Part shown: in pieces, positions 1 to 5,434 of the stretch
Numbering within the stretch: the stretch's first letter is position 1
How the letters are laid out: every line of letters starts with the position of its first letter
Source: an uncultured Bacilli bacterium
Lineage (GTDB): Bacteria > Bacillota_I > Bacilli_A > RF39 > UBA660
NCBI GenBank assembly: GCA_934096785.1
Contig: CAKONA010000038.1
Span: forward strand, 1 to 8,788
Length of the DNA stretch: 8,788 bases
Reading direction: 5' to 3'
Program-made: the position numbers and the translations under genes
Notes under the pieces: model-generated
The model's database searches: none
Told to the model about the DNA's origin: nothing
The model's input: the letters and a program-made list of their open reading frames with translations, nothing else

Positions 1-307
1 ATTTATGAGCAAGTTCAATATATGTTTTAAATATTGAATAAATGTTCAAAAATGGTATAAATAAGAACACAAAATATTTAATAGGTAATCCGGCTATGTC
101 AATCAAAACATAGAAATTATAAATAGGTATGATTGCATACCATCCAGGACGACCTGCCTTTGCAAATAATTTCCATACTGCGATAATTGATATTATTCCT
201 ATAATCATAGGTACTAAAAGAGCTCCTGTAAATATGCTGGTTGTTGGAGTTTGATAACCATAATTAAAGTCATAATTAGCTAAATAAATTAAATCTGTTA
301 TTGACAT
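1..307 (-). CDS. DUF5684-like small multi-pass membrane protein, 3' end outside window
   Basis: The reverse strand reads openly from an ATG at 307 to the window edge, giving 102 residues with no stop. The hydrophobic segments are at about residues 25-48, 55-72 and 78-93. A conserved block around residues 50-64 (K-A-G-R-P-G-W-Y-A-I-I-P-I-Y-N) and a later Y-I-E-L-A-H-K match what I know as the DUF5684 family of small membrane proteins, whose fold also occurs fused ahead of signal peptidase I in some Gram-positives. The start is set by a good AAAGGAG site 6 bases upstream. The C-terminus lies beyond the window, so a fusion to another domain cannot be excluded. The function of the family is unknown. 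It is transcribed divergently from the M15-like gene. Confidence 0.75.
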   Translation of the reverse strand, partial: MSITDLIYLANYDFNYGYQTPTTSIFTGALLVPMIIGIISIIAVWKLFAKAGRPGWYAIIPIYNFYVLIDIAGLPIKYFVFLFIPFLNIYSIFKTYIELAHK

Positions 308-313
308 CTTTTA

Positions 314-320
314 CTCCTTT
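314..320 (-). promoter_or_regulatory. Ribosome binding site of the DUF5684-like gene
   Basis: On the minus strand AAAGGAG lies 6 bases before the ATG at 307. It fixes this start codon. Confidence 0.75.
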
Positions 321-333
321 CTATTATAAAATA

Positions 334-362
334 ATTTTATCACATAATTTTCATAAATTGAA
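334..362 (-). promoter_or_regulatory. Weak promoter candidate for the DUF5684-like gene
   Basis: The minus strand carries TTCAAT (362-357), a 17-base spacer and TAAAAT (339-334). The -10 matches five of six consensus bases, the -35 only three. The predicted start would leave just enough room for the ribosome binding site at 320-314. A better -10 match at 328-323 is too close to that site to be used. Confidence 0.35.
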
Positions 363-380
363 TAATATTGTAATATTTTG

Positions 381-394
381 TCATAGTACTATGA
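381..394. promoter_or_regulatory. Perfect 14-base palindrome between divergent genes, operator candidate
   Basis: TCATAGTACTATGA reads the same on both strands. It sits in the 127-base gap between the divergent DUF5684-like and M15-like genes, about 20 bases upstream of the M15-like -10 box, in the place where a -35 would be expected. A dimeric regulator site is the simplest reading. No regulator gene is present in the window. Confidence 0.4.
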
Positions 395-412
395 TAATAG
401 TCTTAAATTTAG

Positions 413-418
413 TATAAT
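413..418 (+). promoter_or_regulatory. -10 box of the M15-like/yvcK transcription unit
   Basis: A perfect TATAAT lies 22 bases before the ATG at 435. No convincing -35 is found 16-18 bases upstream; the space is occupied by the palindrome at 381-394. This suggests either a weak or an activator-dependent promoter. Confidence 0.5.
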
Positions 419-424
419 AATTGT

Positions 425-429
425 GGAGG
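425..429 (+). promoter_or_regulatory. Ribosome binding site deciding the M15-like start
   Basis: GGAGG lies 5 bases before ATG 435. The alternative GTG at 423 overlaps this site and has no Shine-Dalgarno sequence of its own, so the shorter protein is preferred. Confidence 0.7.
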
Positions 430-434
430 ATAAG

Positions 435-1376
435 ATGGTTGTTAGAAAATTTAATTATTACAGATTTTTTATTTTCATAGTTATAGTTGTAGGAATAATC
501 CTAGGTATAGTTAAATTGGTTAGCAATTATAATTATAAACAAACTTATGAATATAAACTTGGTTTAGTTGGATATAAAGATGATGAAATTAAAACTATAG
601 AAAGTAAACTTAGTGATGAAGAAAAGGATAAACTATTGAAATTAAAATATGATAAAAATATAGTTAAGTTTATGGATGAAAAATATTTTATCTACAAGAA
701 CTTAGATAAATATTTAGAATATAAGAAAGAAAATAAATTAGAAAGCTATACTAATATTGTGACTATTATTAATACTGAAGCTAATATTGATTGGTTTGAT
801 AATATGAAAGATACTGATACTTCTAAGGGAGAATTAATGCTTGTTAATAGGTTATATGGGCTTAGTAAGGATTATGCTCCAGATGATATAATTGATGTTT
901 CTAGTCAATATGCATATAGTGGTGTTAAGATAAGTGAAAGTATTATGGACAATATTATTGCTTTGATTGAAGCAGGCAGTGAAGAGGGGTACACGTTTGT
1001 TATGTCTGATGGGTATAGGTCTTATGATGAACAAGATAAGATATTTGAAAGATATAAGACTGCTTATGGATATAGTGAAGCTGATAGAATAGCTGCTAGA
1101 GCTGGACACTCTGAATATCAGACTGGGCTATCATTTAGTTTAGTTCCTTTATATAAATCATATGATAAGCCAAAGGAGAGCGATGAATATAAATGGTTAA
1201 ATGATAATGCTTATAGATTTGGTTTTATATTTAGATATCCTGATGATAAAACTAGTATTACTGGTTTTAGTGCATCTACTTGGAGACTTAGGTATGTTGG
1301 TAGTGAGGCGGCTAATATAATAAAGTCAGAAGGCATTTGTTTTGAAGAATATTATGCTTATTTTGTAGATAGGTAA
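435..1376 (+). CDS. Membrane-anchored VanY/DacB-like M15 D,D-carboxypeptidase homologue lacking active-site residues
   Basis: The product has 313 residues. Residues 11-29 form a single N-terminal membrane anchor, a lysine- and glutamate-rich stretch follows, and an M15B (VanY-type) domain fills about 160-313. Active family members cleave the terminal D-Ala of wall peptides outside the membrane. Scaffold motifs are well kept: G-Y-R-S-Y-D-E-Q near 195-202, R-A-G-H-S-E-x-Q-T-G-L near 222-232, and R-L-R-Y-V-G near 284-289. However, the family zinc motif SxHxxGxAxD has Tyr228 for His and Ser235 for Asp, and the ExxH motif has Ser281 for Glu and Arg284 for His. All metal ligands and the catalytic base are therefore missing. 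It probably binds wall or a partner instead of hydrolysing. An upstream in-frame GTG at 423 exists, but ATG 435 has GGAGG 5 bases before it and is preferred. yvcK follows after 54 bases with no terminator, so the two are probably co-transcribed. Confidence 0.85.
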   Translation: MVVRKFNYYRFFIFIVIVVGIILGIVKLVSNYNYKQTYEYKLGLVGYKDDEIKTIESKLSDEEKDKLLKLKYDKNIVKFMDEKYFIYKNLDKYLEYKKENKLESYTNIVTIINTEANIDWFDNMKDTDTSKGELMLVNRLYGLSKDYAPDDIIDVSSQYAYSGVKISESIMDNIIALIEAGSEEGYTFVMSDGYRSYDEQDKIFERYKTAYGYSEADRIAARAGHSEYQTGLSFSLVPLYKSYDKPKESDEYKWLNDNAYRFGFIFRYPDDKTSITGFSASTWRLRYVGSEAANIIKSEGICFEEYYAYFVDR

Positions 1377-1430
1377 AATATGTGATAAAATAGGTATTGA
1401 TGAATAAATTTACTTGAGAGGACAAAGATT

Positions 1431-2369
1431 ATGAATAAGAAAATAGTGGTTTTGGGTGGTGGAACAGGACAATCTGTTTTACTTAAAGGACTTAAACAGT
1501 TTCCATTTGATATAACTGCGGTTGTAAGTGTGTGTGATGATGGAAAAAGTACTGGAAAAATAAGAGAGGAATTTAATATACCTGCGGTTGGGGATATAAG
1601 ACGTGTTTTGGTTGCTCTTTCTGAGACAGAGGATATTGTTGAAAAGATAGTTAACTATAGATTTAGTTCAAATGGAGACTTTAACGGCCATACTGTTGGT
1701 AATTTGATGCTTGCTGCTTTAACTGATATTGGTGGAAATCTATCAGGTGGTATAAAATTGATAAGTGATATTTTAAATTTAAAAGGAGAAGTGCTTCCGC
1801 TTACTGATGACTGTGTAACTTTAGTAGGTAAAATGGATGATGGGAAAATAGTTGAAGGTGAACACTTTATAACTGAGTATCCTCATAAGATAAAGAAAGT
1901 ATATTATAAGAAGGAACCTAAAGCTAATAAAGAAGTAATTGATAAGATATTAAATGCTGATGCGATTATTCTTAGTATGGGTAGTTTATATACTAGTATA
2001 ATACCTAATTTACTTTGTAAGGATATTATAAAGGCAATTGATAAGTCTAAGGCAAGAATAATATATGTATGTAATGTAATGACACAACCTGGAGAAACTG
2101 ATAATTTTAAAGCAAGTGATCACATTAAATTCTTAAATAAGTATTTAGGAAAGAGAAAAGTTGATGCTATTATTACTAATAGTGAGAAAATTGAAGATGA
2201 TGTTGTTAAAATATATGAGACACAAGAAGAAAAAGATTTAGTAGTTGTTGATAGTGAAAATATTCATATTGAACATGTTAATAAGCCTTTAATAAAGATT
2301 GAAAATAATATAATTAGGCACGATAATGTTAAATTAGCACTAGAAATTATGAATATTTTAATAAAATAG
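1431..2369 (+). CDS. yvcK: Gluconeogenesis factor YvcK/CofD-family protein
   Basis: This 312-residue cytoplasmic protein is about normal length for the family. Diagnostic blocks are the N-terminal Rossmann-type G-G-G-T-G-Q (9-14), C-D-D-G-K-S-T-G-K-I-R (35-45), G-D-I-R-R (54-58), N-G-H-T-V-G-N-L, G-S-L-Y-T-S-I-I-P-N-L-L and C-N-V-M-T-Q-P-G-E-T-D. In Bacillus subtilis YvcK binds UDP-sugars, is needed for growth on gluconeogenic carbon and for cell shape, and supports placement of penicillin-binding protein PBP1. The usual A-D-D-G-G-S-S-G-R block is altered here to C-D-D-G-K-S-T-G-K. The ATG has GAGAGGA 8 bases upstream. The common neighbours rapZ (yvcJ) and whiA are absent, and an M15-like envelope gene precedes it. 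No hairpin terminator is visible after the TAG stop. Confidence 0.93.
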   Translation: MNKKIVVLGGGTGQSVLLKGLKQFPFDITAVVSVCDDGKSTGKIREEFNIPAVGDIRRVLVALSETEDIVEKIVNYRFSSNGDFNGHTVGNLMLAALTDIGGNLSGGIKLISDILNLKGEVLPLTDDCVTLVGKMDDGKIVEGEHFITEYPHKIKKVYYKKEPKANKEVIDKILNADAIILSMGSLYTSIIPNLLCKDIIKAIDKSKARIIYVCNVMTQPGETDNFKASDHIKFLNKYLGKRKVDAIITNSEKIEDDVVKIYETQEEKDLVVVDSENIHIEHVNKPLIKIENNIIRHDNVKLALEIMNILIK

Positions 2370-2390
2370 TGATTTTTTTTAAAAAGGTAC

Positions 2391-2418
2391 TTGACTTACT
2401 TATAGATTTTATGATAGT
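2391..2418 (+). promoter_or_regulatory. Promoter of the tRNA-Ala gene
   Basis: TTGACT (2391-2396) is followed after 16 bases by GATAGT (2413-2418); TAGTAT at 2415-2420 is an alternative -10. The strong -35 and the position about 40 bases before the tRNA support independent tRNA transcription. Confidence 0.55.
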
Positions 2419-2427
2419 ATTAATATG

Positions 2428-2443
2428 CTTGATTGTTATCAAG
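2428..2443 (+). other. Small hairpin in the 5' leader of pre-tRNA-Ala
   Basis: CTTGAT and ATCAAG pair perfectly around a TGTT loop, and one more G-T pair extends the stem. It lies between the promoter and the mature tRNA, so it would be in the leader removed by RNase P. It has no U-tract and is not a terminator. Confidence 0.4.
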
Positions 2444-2455
2444 TGCCTACCTAAT

Positions 2456-2532
2456 GGGGAATTGGCTCAGTTGGCTAGAGCATCTGCCTTGCACGCAGGG
2501 GGTCACCGGTTCGAATCCGGTATTCTCCACCA
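2456..2532 (+). tRNA. tRNA-Ala (anticodon UGC)
   Basis: The full cloverleaf can be drawn by hand. The acceptor stem pairs GGGGAAT with ATTCTCC, including the G3-U70 wobble that is the alanine identity element. The D arm (GCTC/GAGC), an anticodon stem with loop CTTGCAC (anticodon TGC) and the T arm ACCGG-TTCGAAT-CCGGT are all present. The discriminator A is followed by an encoded CCA. It stands alone with its own promoter and terminator. Confidence 0.97.
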
Positions 2533-2543
2533 ATGGTAAATTC

Positions 2544-2567
2544 AGTCCTTATATTAAGGACTTTTTT
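2544..2567 (+). terminator. Rho-independent terminator of tRNA-Ala
   Basis: An 8-base-pair stem AGTCCTTA/TAAGGACT with a three-base loop is followed by six T residues, starting 12 bases after the tRNA CCA. Confidence 0.85.
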
Positions 2568-2612
2568 AATGCATTTTGTTAATTCAAAGACACTACTAAA
2601 CACATCTATAAG

Positions 2613-2645
2613 AAAAGTTATTCCATTGTATTGGAATAACTTTTT
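2613..2645. terminator. Second hairpin, bidirectional terminator candidate
   Basis: AAAAGTTATTCCA and TGGAATAACTTTT form a perfect 13-base-pair stem with loop TTGTAT. The A-rich left arm and T-rich right arm give a U-tract on both strands. It may back up the tRNA terminator or insulate the toxin-antitoxin operon. Nothing gene-like lies between the two hairpins. Confidence 0.6.
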
Positions 2646-2670
2646 GATTCATATTAAGAAATATATATAT

Positions 2671-2680
2671 TGTATATACA
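2671..2680. promoter_or_regulatory. Palindrome beside the toxin-antitoxin promoter, possible autoregulatory operator
   Basis: TGTATATACA is a perfect 10-base palindrome ending 5 bases before the -35 box. DinJ/RelB-type antitoxins bind palindromes in their own promoters, so an operator role is plausible. In AT-rich DNA a chance palindrome of this size is also possible. Confidence 0.35.
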
Positions 2681-2685
2681 TTGTA

Positions 2686-2714
2686 TTGACACATAAAATG
2701 AAACGTGATATATT
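2686..2714 (+). promoter_or_regulatory. Strong promoter of the toxin-antitoxin operon
   Basis: A perfect TTGACA (2686-2691), a 17-base spacer and TATATT (2709-2714) with a TG-A extension just upstream form one of the best sigma-A promoters in the window. The start of transcription would be near 2721. Confidence 0.75.
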
Positions 2715-2737
2715 ATTATTAGATTGGAGATGATAGA

Positions 2738-3025
2738 ATGGAAAATGTGTCAAATACAACTAATATGAGTTTTAGGGTTGATAAAAAATTAAAAAAAGAA
2801 GCAGATGAATTATTTAAAAATTTAGGAATGAACACAAGTGTTGCTATAAACATGTTTTTATCTCAAAGTGTTCGTGAACAAGGTGTTCCATTTATTTCTT
2901 CTATGGAAAATCCTAATATAAAACTTATTAGTGCAATGAAGGAAGCAGATGATATCGAAAAAGGAAAAATTAAAGTAAAAAAATATAAGTCTTTTGATGA
3001 TGCTCTAAAGGATATCGATGAATAA
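2738..3025 (+). CDS. DinJ/RelB-family antitoxin
   Basis: This 95-residue protein starts with a ribbon-helix-helix DNA-binding region (about 10-55) of the type N-M-S-F-R-V-D-K-K-L-K-K-E-A followed by L-G-M-N-T-S-V-A-I-N-M-F-L, which is diagnostic for DinJ/RelB antitoxins. The charged C-terminal tail (about 56-95), including F-D-D-A-L-K-D-I, would wrap the toxin. Family members neutralise a YafQ/RelE-type mRNA interferase and repress their own promoter. GGAG lies 8 bases before the ATG. Its end overlaps the toxin start by 8 bases, the usual translational coupling. The antitoxin frame is intact although the partner toxin is broken. Confidence 0.9.
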   Translation: MENVSNTTNMSFRVDKKLKKEADELFKNLGMNTSVAINMFLSQSVREQGVPFISSMENPNIKLISAMKEADDIEKGKIKVKKYKSFDDALKDIDE

Positions 3026-3305
3026 ATATGAAATAGTTTTAACTTCTGCTTTTAAACAAGAACTTAAAAAAATGAAAAAGAGAAATAAAAACTTATCTAA
3101 ACTTAGAGAAGTTGTTGATAAATTAGCAAATGATATTGAATTAGATATTAAGAATAGAGACCATTAATTAATAACTAATTTAAAGTTTTGCGAATGCAGG
3201 GAATGTCATATCGAACCTGATTGGCTTTTAGTTTATAGGACAAATAAAATTGATTTAATTTTATTATTAATTGAAACAGGTTCTCATAGTGATTTATTTA
3301 AATAA
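3018..3305 (+). pseudogene. YafQ-type mRNA interferase toxin, interrupted by an in-frame TAA at codon 50
   Basis: From the ATG at 3018, inside the antitoxin end, the frame encodes M-N-K-Y-E-I-V-L-T-S-A-F-K and runs to R-D-H, then meets TAA at 3165-3167. The same frame continues to TAA at 3303-3305 with the rest of a YafQ fold: E-C-H-I-E-P-D-W-L-L-V-Y-R and T-G-S-H-S-D-L-F-K. With the stop ignored the protein has 95 codons, close to E. coli YafQ (92). Equivalents of the YafQ catalytic residues His50, His63, Asp67, His87 and Phe91 are all present. Family members usually have a lysine or alanine after R-D-H, so one AAA to TAA change would explain the break. No ribosome binding site or good start follows the stop, so the second half is probably untranslated. 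Active YafQ cleaves mRNA on the ribosome; this copy should be inactive. Confidence 0.85.
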
Positions 3306-3321
3306 TTTTATTATCAAATAT

Positions 3322-3347
3322 ACGAATGGATTTACTATTCGTTTTTT
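3322..3347 (+). terminator. Terminator of the toxin-antitoxin operon
   Basis: ACGAAT pairs with ATTCGT (plus one G-T pair) around a loop of about seven bases, followed by six T residues, 16 bases after the toxin frame ends. Confidence 0.7.
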
Positions 3348-3348
3348 C

Positions 3349-3377
3349 TTTACTTTAAAGTGATTATGTTATATCAT
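3349..3377 (+). promoter_or_regulatory. Promoter of the DUF1003-CPBP operon
   Basis: TTTACT (3349-3354), a 17-base spacer and TATCAT (3372-3377) match the consensus at four and five of six bases. It begins right after the preceding terminator and lies 25 bases before the DUF1003 start codon. Confidence 0.5.
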
Positions 3378-3401
3378 TGAATAAGAAAGTGAGTGTAAGA
3401 T

Positions 3402-3920
3402 ATGGGACAAGTTAAAACTAAAAAAGAGATAGTTAAAATGTTACTTAAAAATAAGGAATTAGAGAATGAAGATGAATCACAATTAATGGAGATTTTATTT
3501 AATGAACCTATTGCGATTGACGTAGATAAACAAGCAAGTGAAAATGAAACATGGAAAGATAAACTAGCTGACAAAATAACAGAGAAGGCTGGTAGTTGGG
3601 GATTCATAATAGGATTTATTGTCTTTCTAATTTTATGGATGGGTATAAACTTAATAATATTTAGTGAAGAAGATGCATTTGATCCATATCCATTTATATT
3701 ATTAAATTTATTCTTATCATGTGTTGCGGCATTGCAGGCACCAATAATAATGATGAGTCAAAATAGAGAAGCTAAAAAAGATACATTAAGAAGTAAAAAT
3801 GACTATAAAACTGATTTGAAAAGTGAATTAATTCTTGAAGAATTACATGATCAAATGACTAAAATAATTTTAAATCAAAACAAGATAATTAGAATGCTTA
3901 ATGATGATGAAGATAAGTAG
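3402..3920 (+). CDS. DUF1003-family membrane protein
   Basis: This 172-residue protein has a soluble N-terminal part (1-64), two membrane segments at about 66-87 and 98-119, and a charged C-terminal helix (about 122-172). The F-D-P-Y-P-F motif (93-98) between the helices, then L-L-N-L-F-L-S and A-P-I-I-M-M-S-Q-N-R-E-A-K-K-D, are the hallmark of DUF1003. The molecular role of the family is unknown. AAAGTGAG lies 8 bases before the ATG. The TAG stop overlaps the ribosome binding site of the CPBP protease gene, which starts 7 bases later, so the two are almost surely one operon with coupled translation. Confidence 0.88.
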   Translation: MGQVKTKKEIVKMLLKNKELENEDESQLMEILFNEPIAIDVDKQASENETWKDKLADKITEKAGSWGFIIGFIVFLILWMGINLIIFSEEDAFDPYPFILLNLFLSCVAALQAPIIMMSQNREAKKDTLRSKNDYKTDLKSELILEELHDQMTKIILNQNKIIRMLNDDEDK

Positions 3921-3927
3921 GTGAATT

Positions 3928-5355
3928 ATGAAAAAGAATAAAAAGAATATATTTATTTACTTCTTAGAAATGCTTGTTGTGTTTATGCTTATTGATACTT
4001 TTATAACTGTACTTCCAAGTGTTATTTCAAATAACATTACGTATAATAAGTATGGTACTGAGTTGTTACTTGAAATTATATATGCTGCTTTGGTACTTAT
4101 TGTTATGCTTTTATTTAAAAATTCATATGTTTTTACTGATAAAAAGAAGAAATTTCTAAAGTCAGTTTCTTATGGATTTCCAATGCTTATAATAGCGGGT
4201 ATATCTTTAATAGGAAGTTTGTCATCATTAGATGGATTTAATCTTGGTAACTTCATAAACTTGTTACTTCTTACTATATTTATTGGTATTGCTGAAGAGT
4301 TTTTGTGTAGAGGTTGGCTTCAAAATGAGTTTATAGAAAGATATGGAGATAGTAAAAAACATATAATACTTTCAATTTTATTCTCATCTTTGATATTTGG
4401 TTTAATTCATTTTTCGAATATGTTAGCTGGCCAAGACTTACTTACAACAATTGTTCAAGTAATACAAGCAACTTCAGCAGGACTATTACTTGGAAGTATA
4501 TACTATAAAACTAAAAATATTTGGGCTGTTATATTTTTACATGGTATGTATGATTTTTGCTTAATGCTTGGGGATTTAAACTTAATAAAAGATTGTACTT
4601 TTAATACTCCAACTAATGGAATAATTCTTTATAATATGTTTTCTACAATTATCTTATCTTCTATAAATGTTGTAGGAGCTATACTTGTTCTTAAGAGAAC
4701 TAATTTAAAAGACGGTGCTAGGGTAATAGATAAAAATGATAAAAAGTTAGTAAGCATTTTAATAACTTTATTTGTAATATTACTTTTACCGTTTCAAGTA
4801 TTTATAGAAGGGTATGAAGATTATCAAGTTTGCTATGAATTTAATAGTAAGAGTGTCAAATATACTGATATAGAAACTCATTATCCATATCATGATAAAT
4901 ATACTATAGATTATTCTAGAGAAGTGTATGTTGGAGAAAGTGATAAAATTGAAGCTAATTATGCATTTGAATTCTTTATTAATAATGATGGCTTATTAGA
5001 AATTAGAAATAAAAATAATAATGACTTTGTAGTTCTTGATTATAAAAATATTACATCATTTGAAGTAATTGAAAATGTTAATACATATAATGTCATTATT
5101 AATGTAACTGATACTGTGACTAAAATATATTATAGTAATTTCTTAAATAAGAGTAGTCTTTCTAATAATCAAAACTTCTTAGATGAGTTTAAAAAATCAT
5201 TTAAAACATATGATGTTCCATTAATTAAAGAAATAGGCTATATGACTTTAAAAGATGAAGATTATAAGTATCCATTATTCATTTCTGAAACTATGGACAA
5301 GTACATAATTGATATTGATTCTAATCTTTATAAAGTGGAATATAGTGAAAAATAA
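3928..5355 (+). CDS. CPBP-family intramembrane metalloprotease with long C-terminal extension
   Basis: This 475-residue polytopic membrane protein has hydrophobic segments at about 8-34, 45-63, 82-98, 108-122, 145-160, 172-192, 198-214, 231-255 and 274-293. The Abi/CAAX-protease (CPBP) motifs are complete: Glu123-Glu124 with Arg128 (E-E-F-L-C-R), Phe157-x3-His161, and His205-x3-Asp209. Family members are glutamate-dependent intramembrane proteases used in prenyl-protein processing, bacteriocin immunity or signal cleavage; the substrate here is unknown. After the last helix comes a soluble tail of about 180 residues (295-475), rich in Tyr, Asp and Asn and looking beta-rich, that I do not recognise. 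Typical CPBP proteins end soon after the third motif, so this tail is unusual. The gene is coupled to the DUF1003 gene upstream and followed by a hairpin. Confidence 0.88.
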   Translation: MKKNKKNIFIYFLEMLVVFMLIDTFITVLPSVISNNITYNKYGTELLLEIIYAALVLIVMLLFKNSYVFTDKKKKFLKSVSYGFPMLIIAGISLIGSLSSLDGFNLGNFINLLLLTIFIGIAEEFLCRGWLQNEFIERYGDSKKHIILSILFSSLIFGLIHFSNMLAGQDLLTTIVQVIQATSAGLLLGSIYYKTKNIWAVIFLHGMYDFCLMLGDLNLIKDCTFNTPTNGIILYNMFSTIILSSINVVGAILVLKRTNLKDGARVIDKNDKKLVSILITLFVILLLPFQVFIEGYEDYQVCYEFNSKSVKYTDIETHYPYHDKYTIDYSREVYVGESDKIEANYAFEFFINNDGLLEIRNKNNNDFVVLDYKNITSFEVIENVNTYNVIINVTDTVTKIYYSNFLNKSSLSNNQNFLDEFKKSFKTYDVPLIKEIGYMTLKDEDYKYPLFISETMDKYIIDIDSNLYKVEYSEK

Positions 5356-5368
5356 GTGAATATAATAA

Positions 5369-5394
5369 AAAAGGGTTTAAAAAACTCTTTTATT
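5369..5394 (+). terminator. Probable terminator after the CPBP gene
   Basis: AAAAGGGTTT pairs with AAACTCTTTT (one G-T pair) across a three-base loop. The U-tract is only the four T residues of the arm plus ATT, so termination may be incomplete. The hairpin overlaps the -35 region of the next promoter. Confidence 0.55.
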
Positions 5395-5404
5395 GTGGTA
5401 TAAT
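5376..5404 (+). promoter_or_regulatory. Extended -10 promoter of the metallophosphoesterase gene
   Basis: A perfect TATAAT (5399-5404) is preceded by TGG, the extended -10 element. A -35-like TTTAAA (5376-5381) is 17 bases upstream and lies within the terminator hairpin. Confidence 0.65.
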
Positions 5405-5417
5405 AAAGCACATTCTT

Positions 5418-5426
5418 AAAGGGGGG
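5418..5426 (+). promoter_or_regulatory. Unusual six-G ribosome binding site
   Basis: AAAGGGGGG lies 8 bases before the ATG at 5435. A run of six G is striking in such AT-rich DNA. It still offers strong pairing to the 16S tail and fixes the start. Confidence 0.65.
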
Positions 5427-5434
5427 AAAATAAA

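Noticed and set aside
423..434. Upstream GTG start giving four extra residues on the M15-like protein
   Set aside because: The GGAGG at 425-429 lies inside that extension and is ideally placed for ATG 435.
852..1109. 85-codon open frame on the minus strand
   Set aside because: It lies wholly inside the M15-like gene, has low-complexity composition and no ribosome binding site or homology.
2428..2443. The leader hairpin as a yvcK terminator
   Set aside because: It has no U-tract after the stem and lies downstream of the tRNA promoter.
2533..2733. 66-codon open frame starting in the base after the tRNA
   Set aside because: It runs through two terminator hairpins and the toxin-antitoxin promoter and has no ribosome binding site.
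3165..3167. Reassigned stop codon or programmed readthrough to explain the intact downstream toxin frame
   Set aside because: TAA ends several other genes in the window at expected places, and there is no recoding signal or frame change; a simple nonsense mutation is the better explanation.
2456..3305. Integrated element using the tRNA-Ala 3' end as an attachment site, carrying the toxin-antitoxin genes
   Set aside because: No second copy of the tRNA 3' end, integrase or other mobile gene is seen in the window.
3374..3607. 77-codon open frame on the minus strand
   Set aside because: It is antisense to the DUF1003 gene, whose family match is clear.
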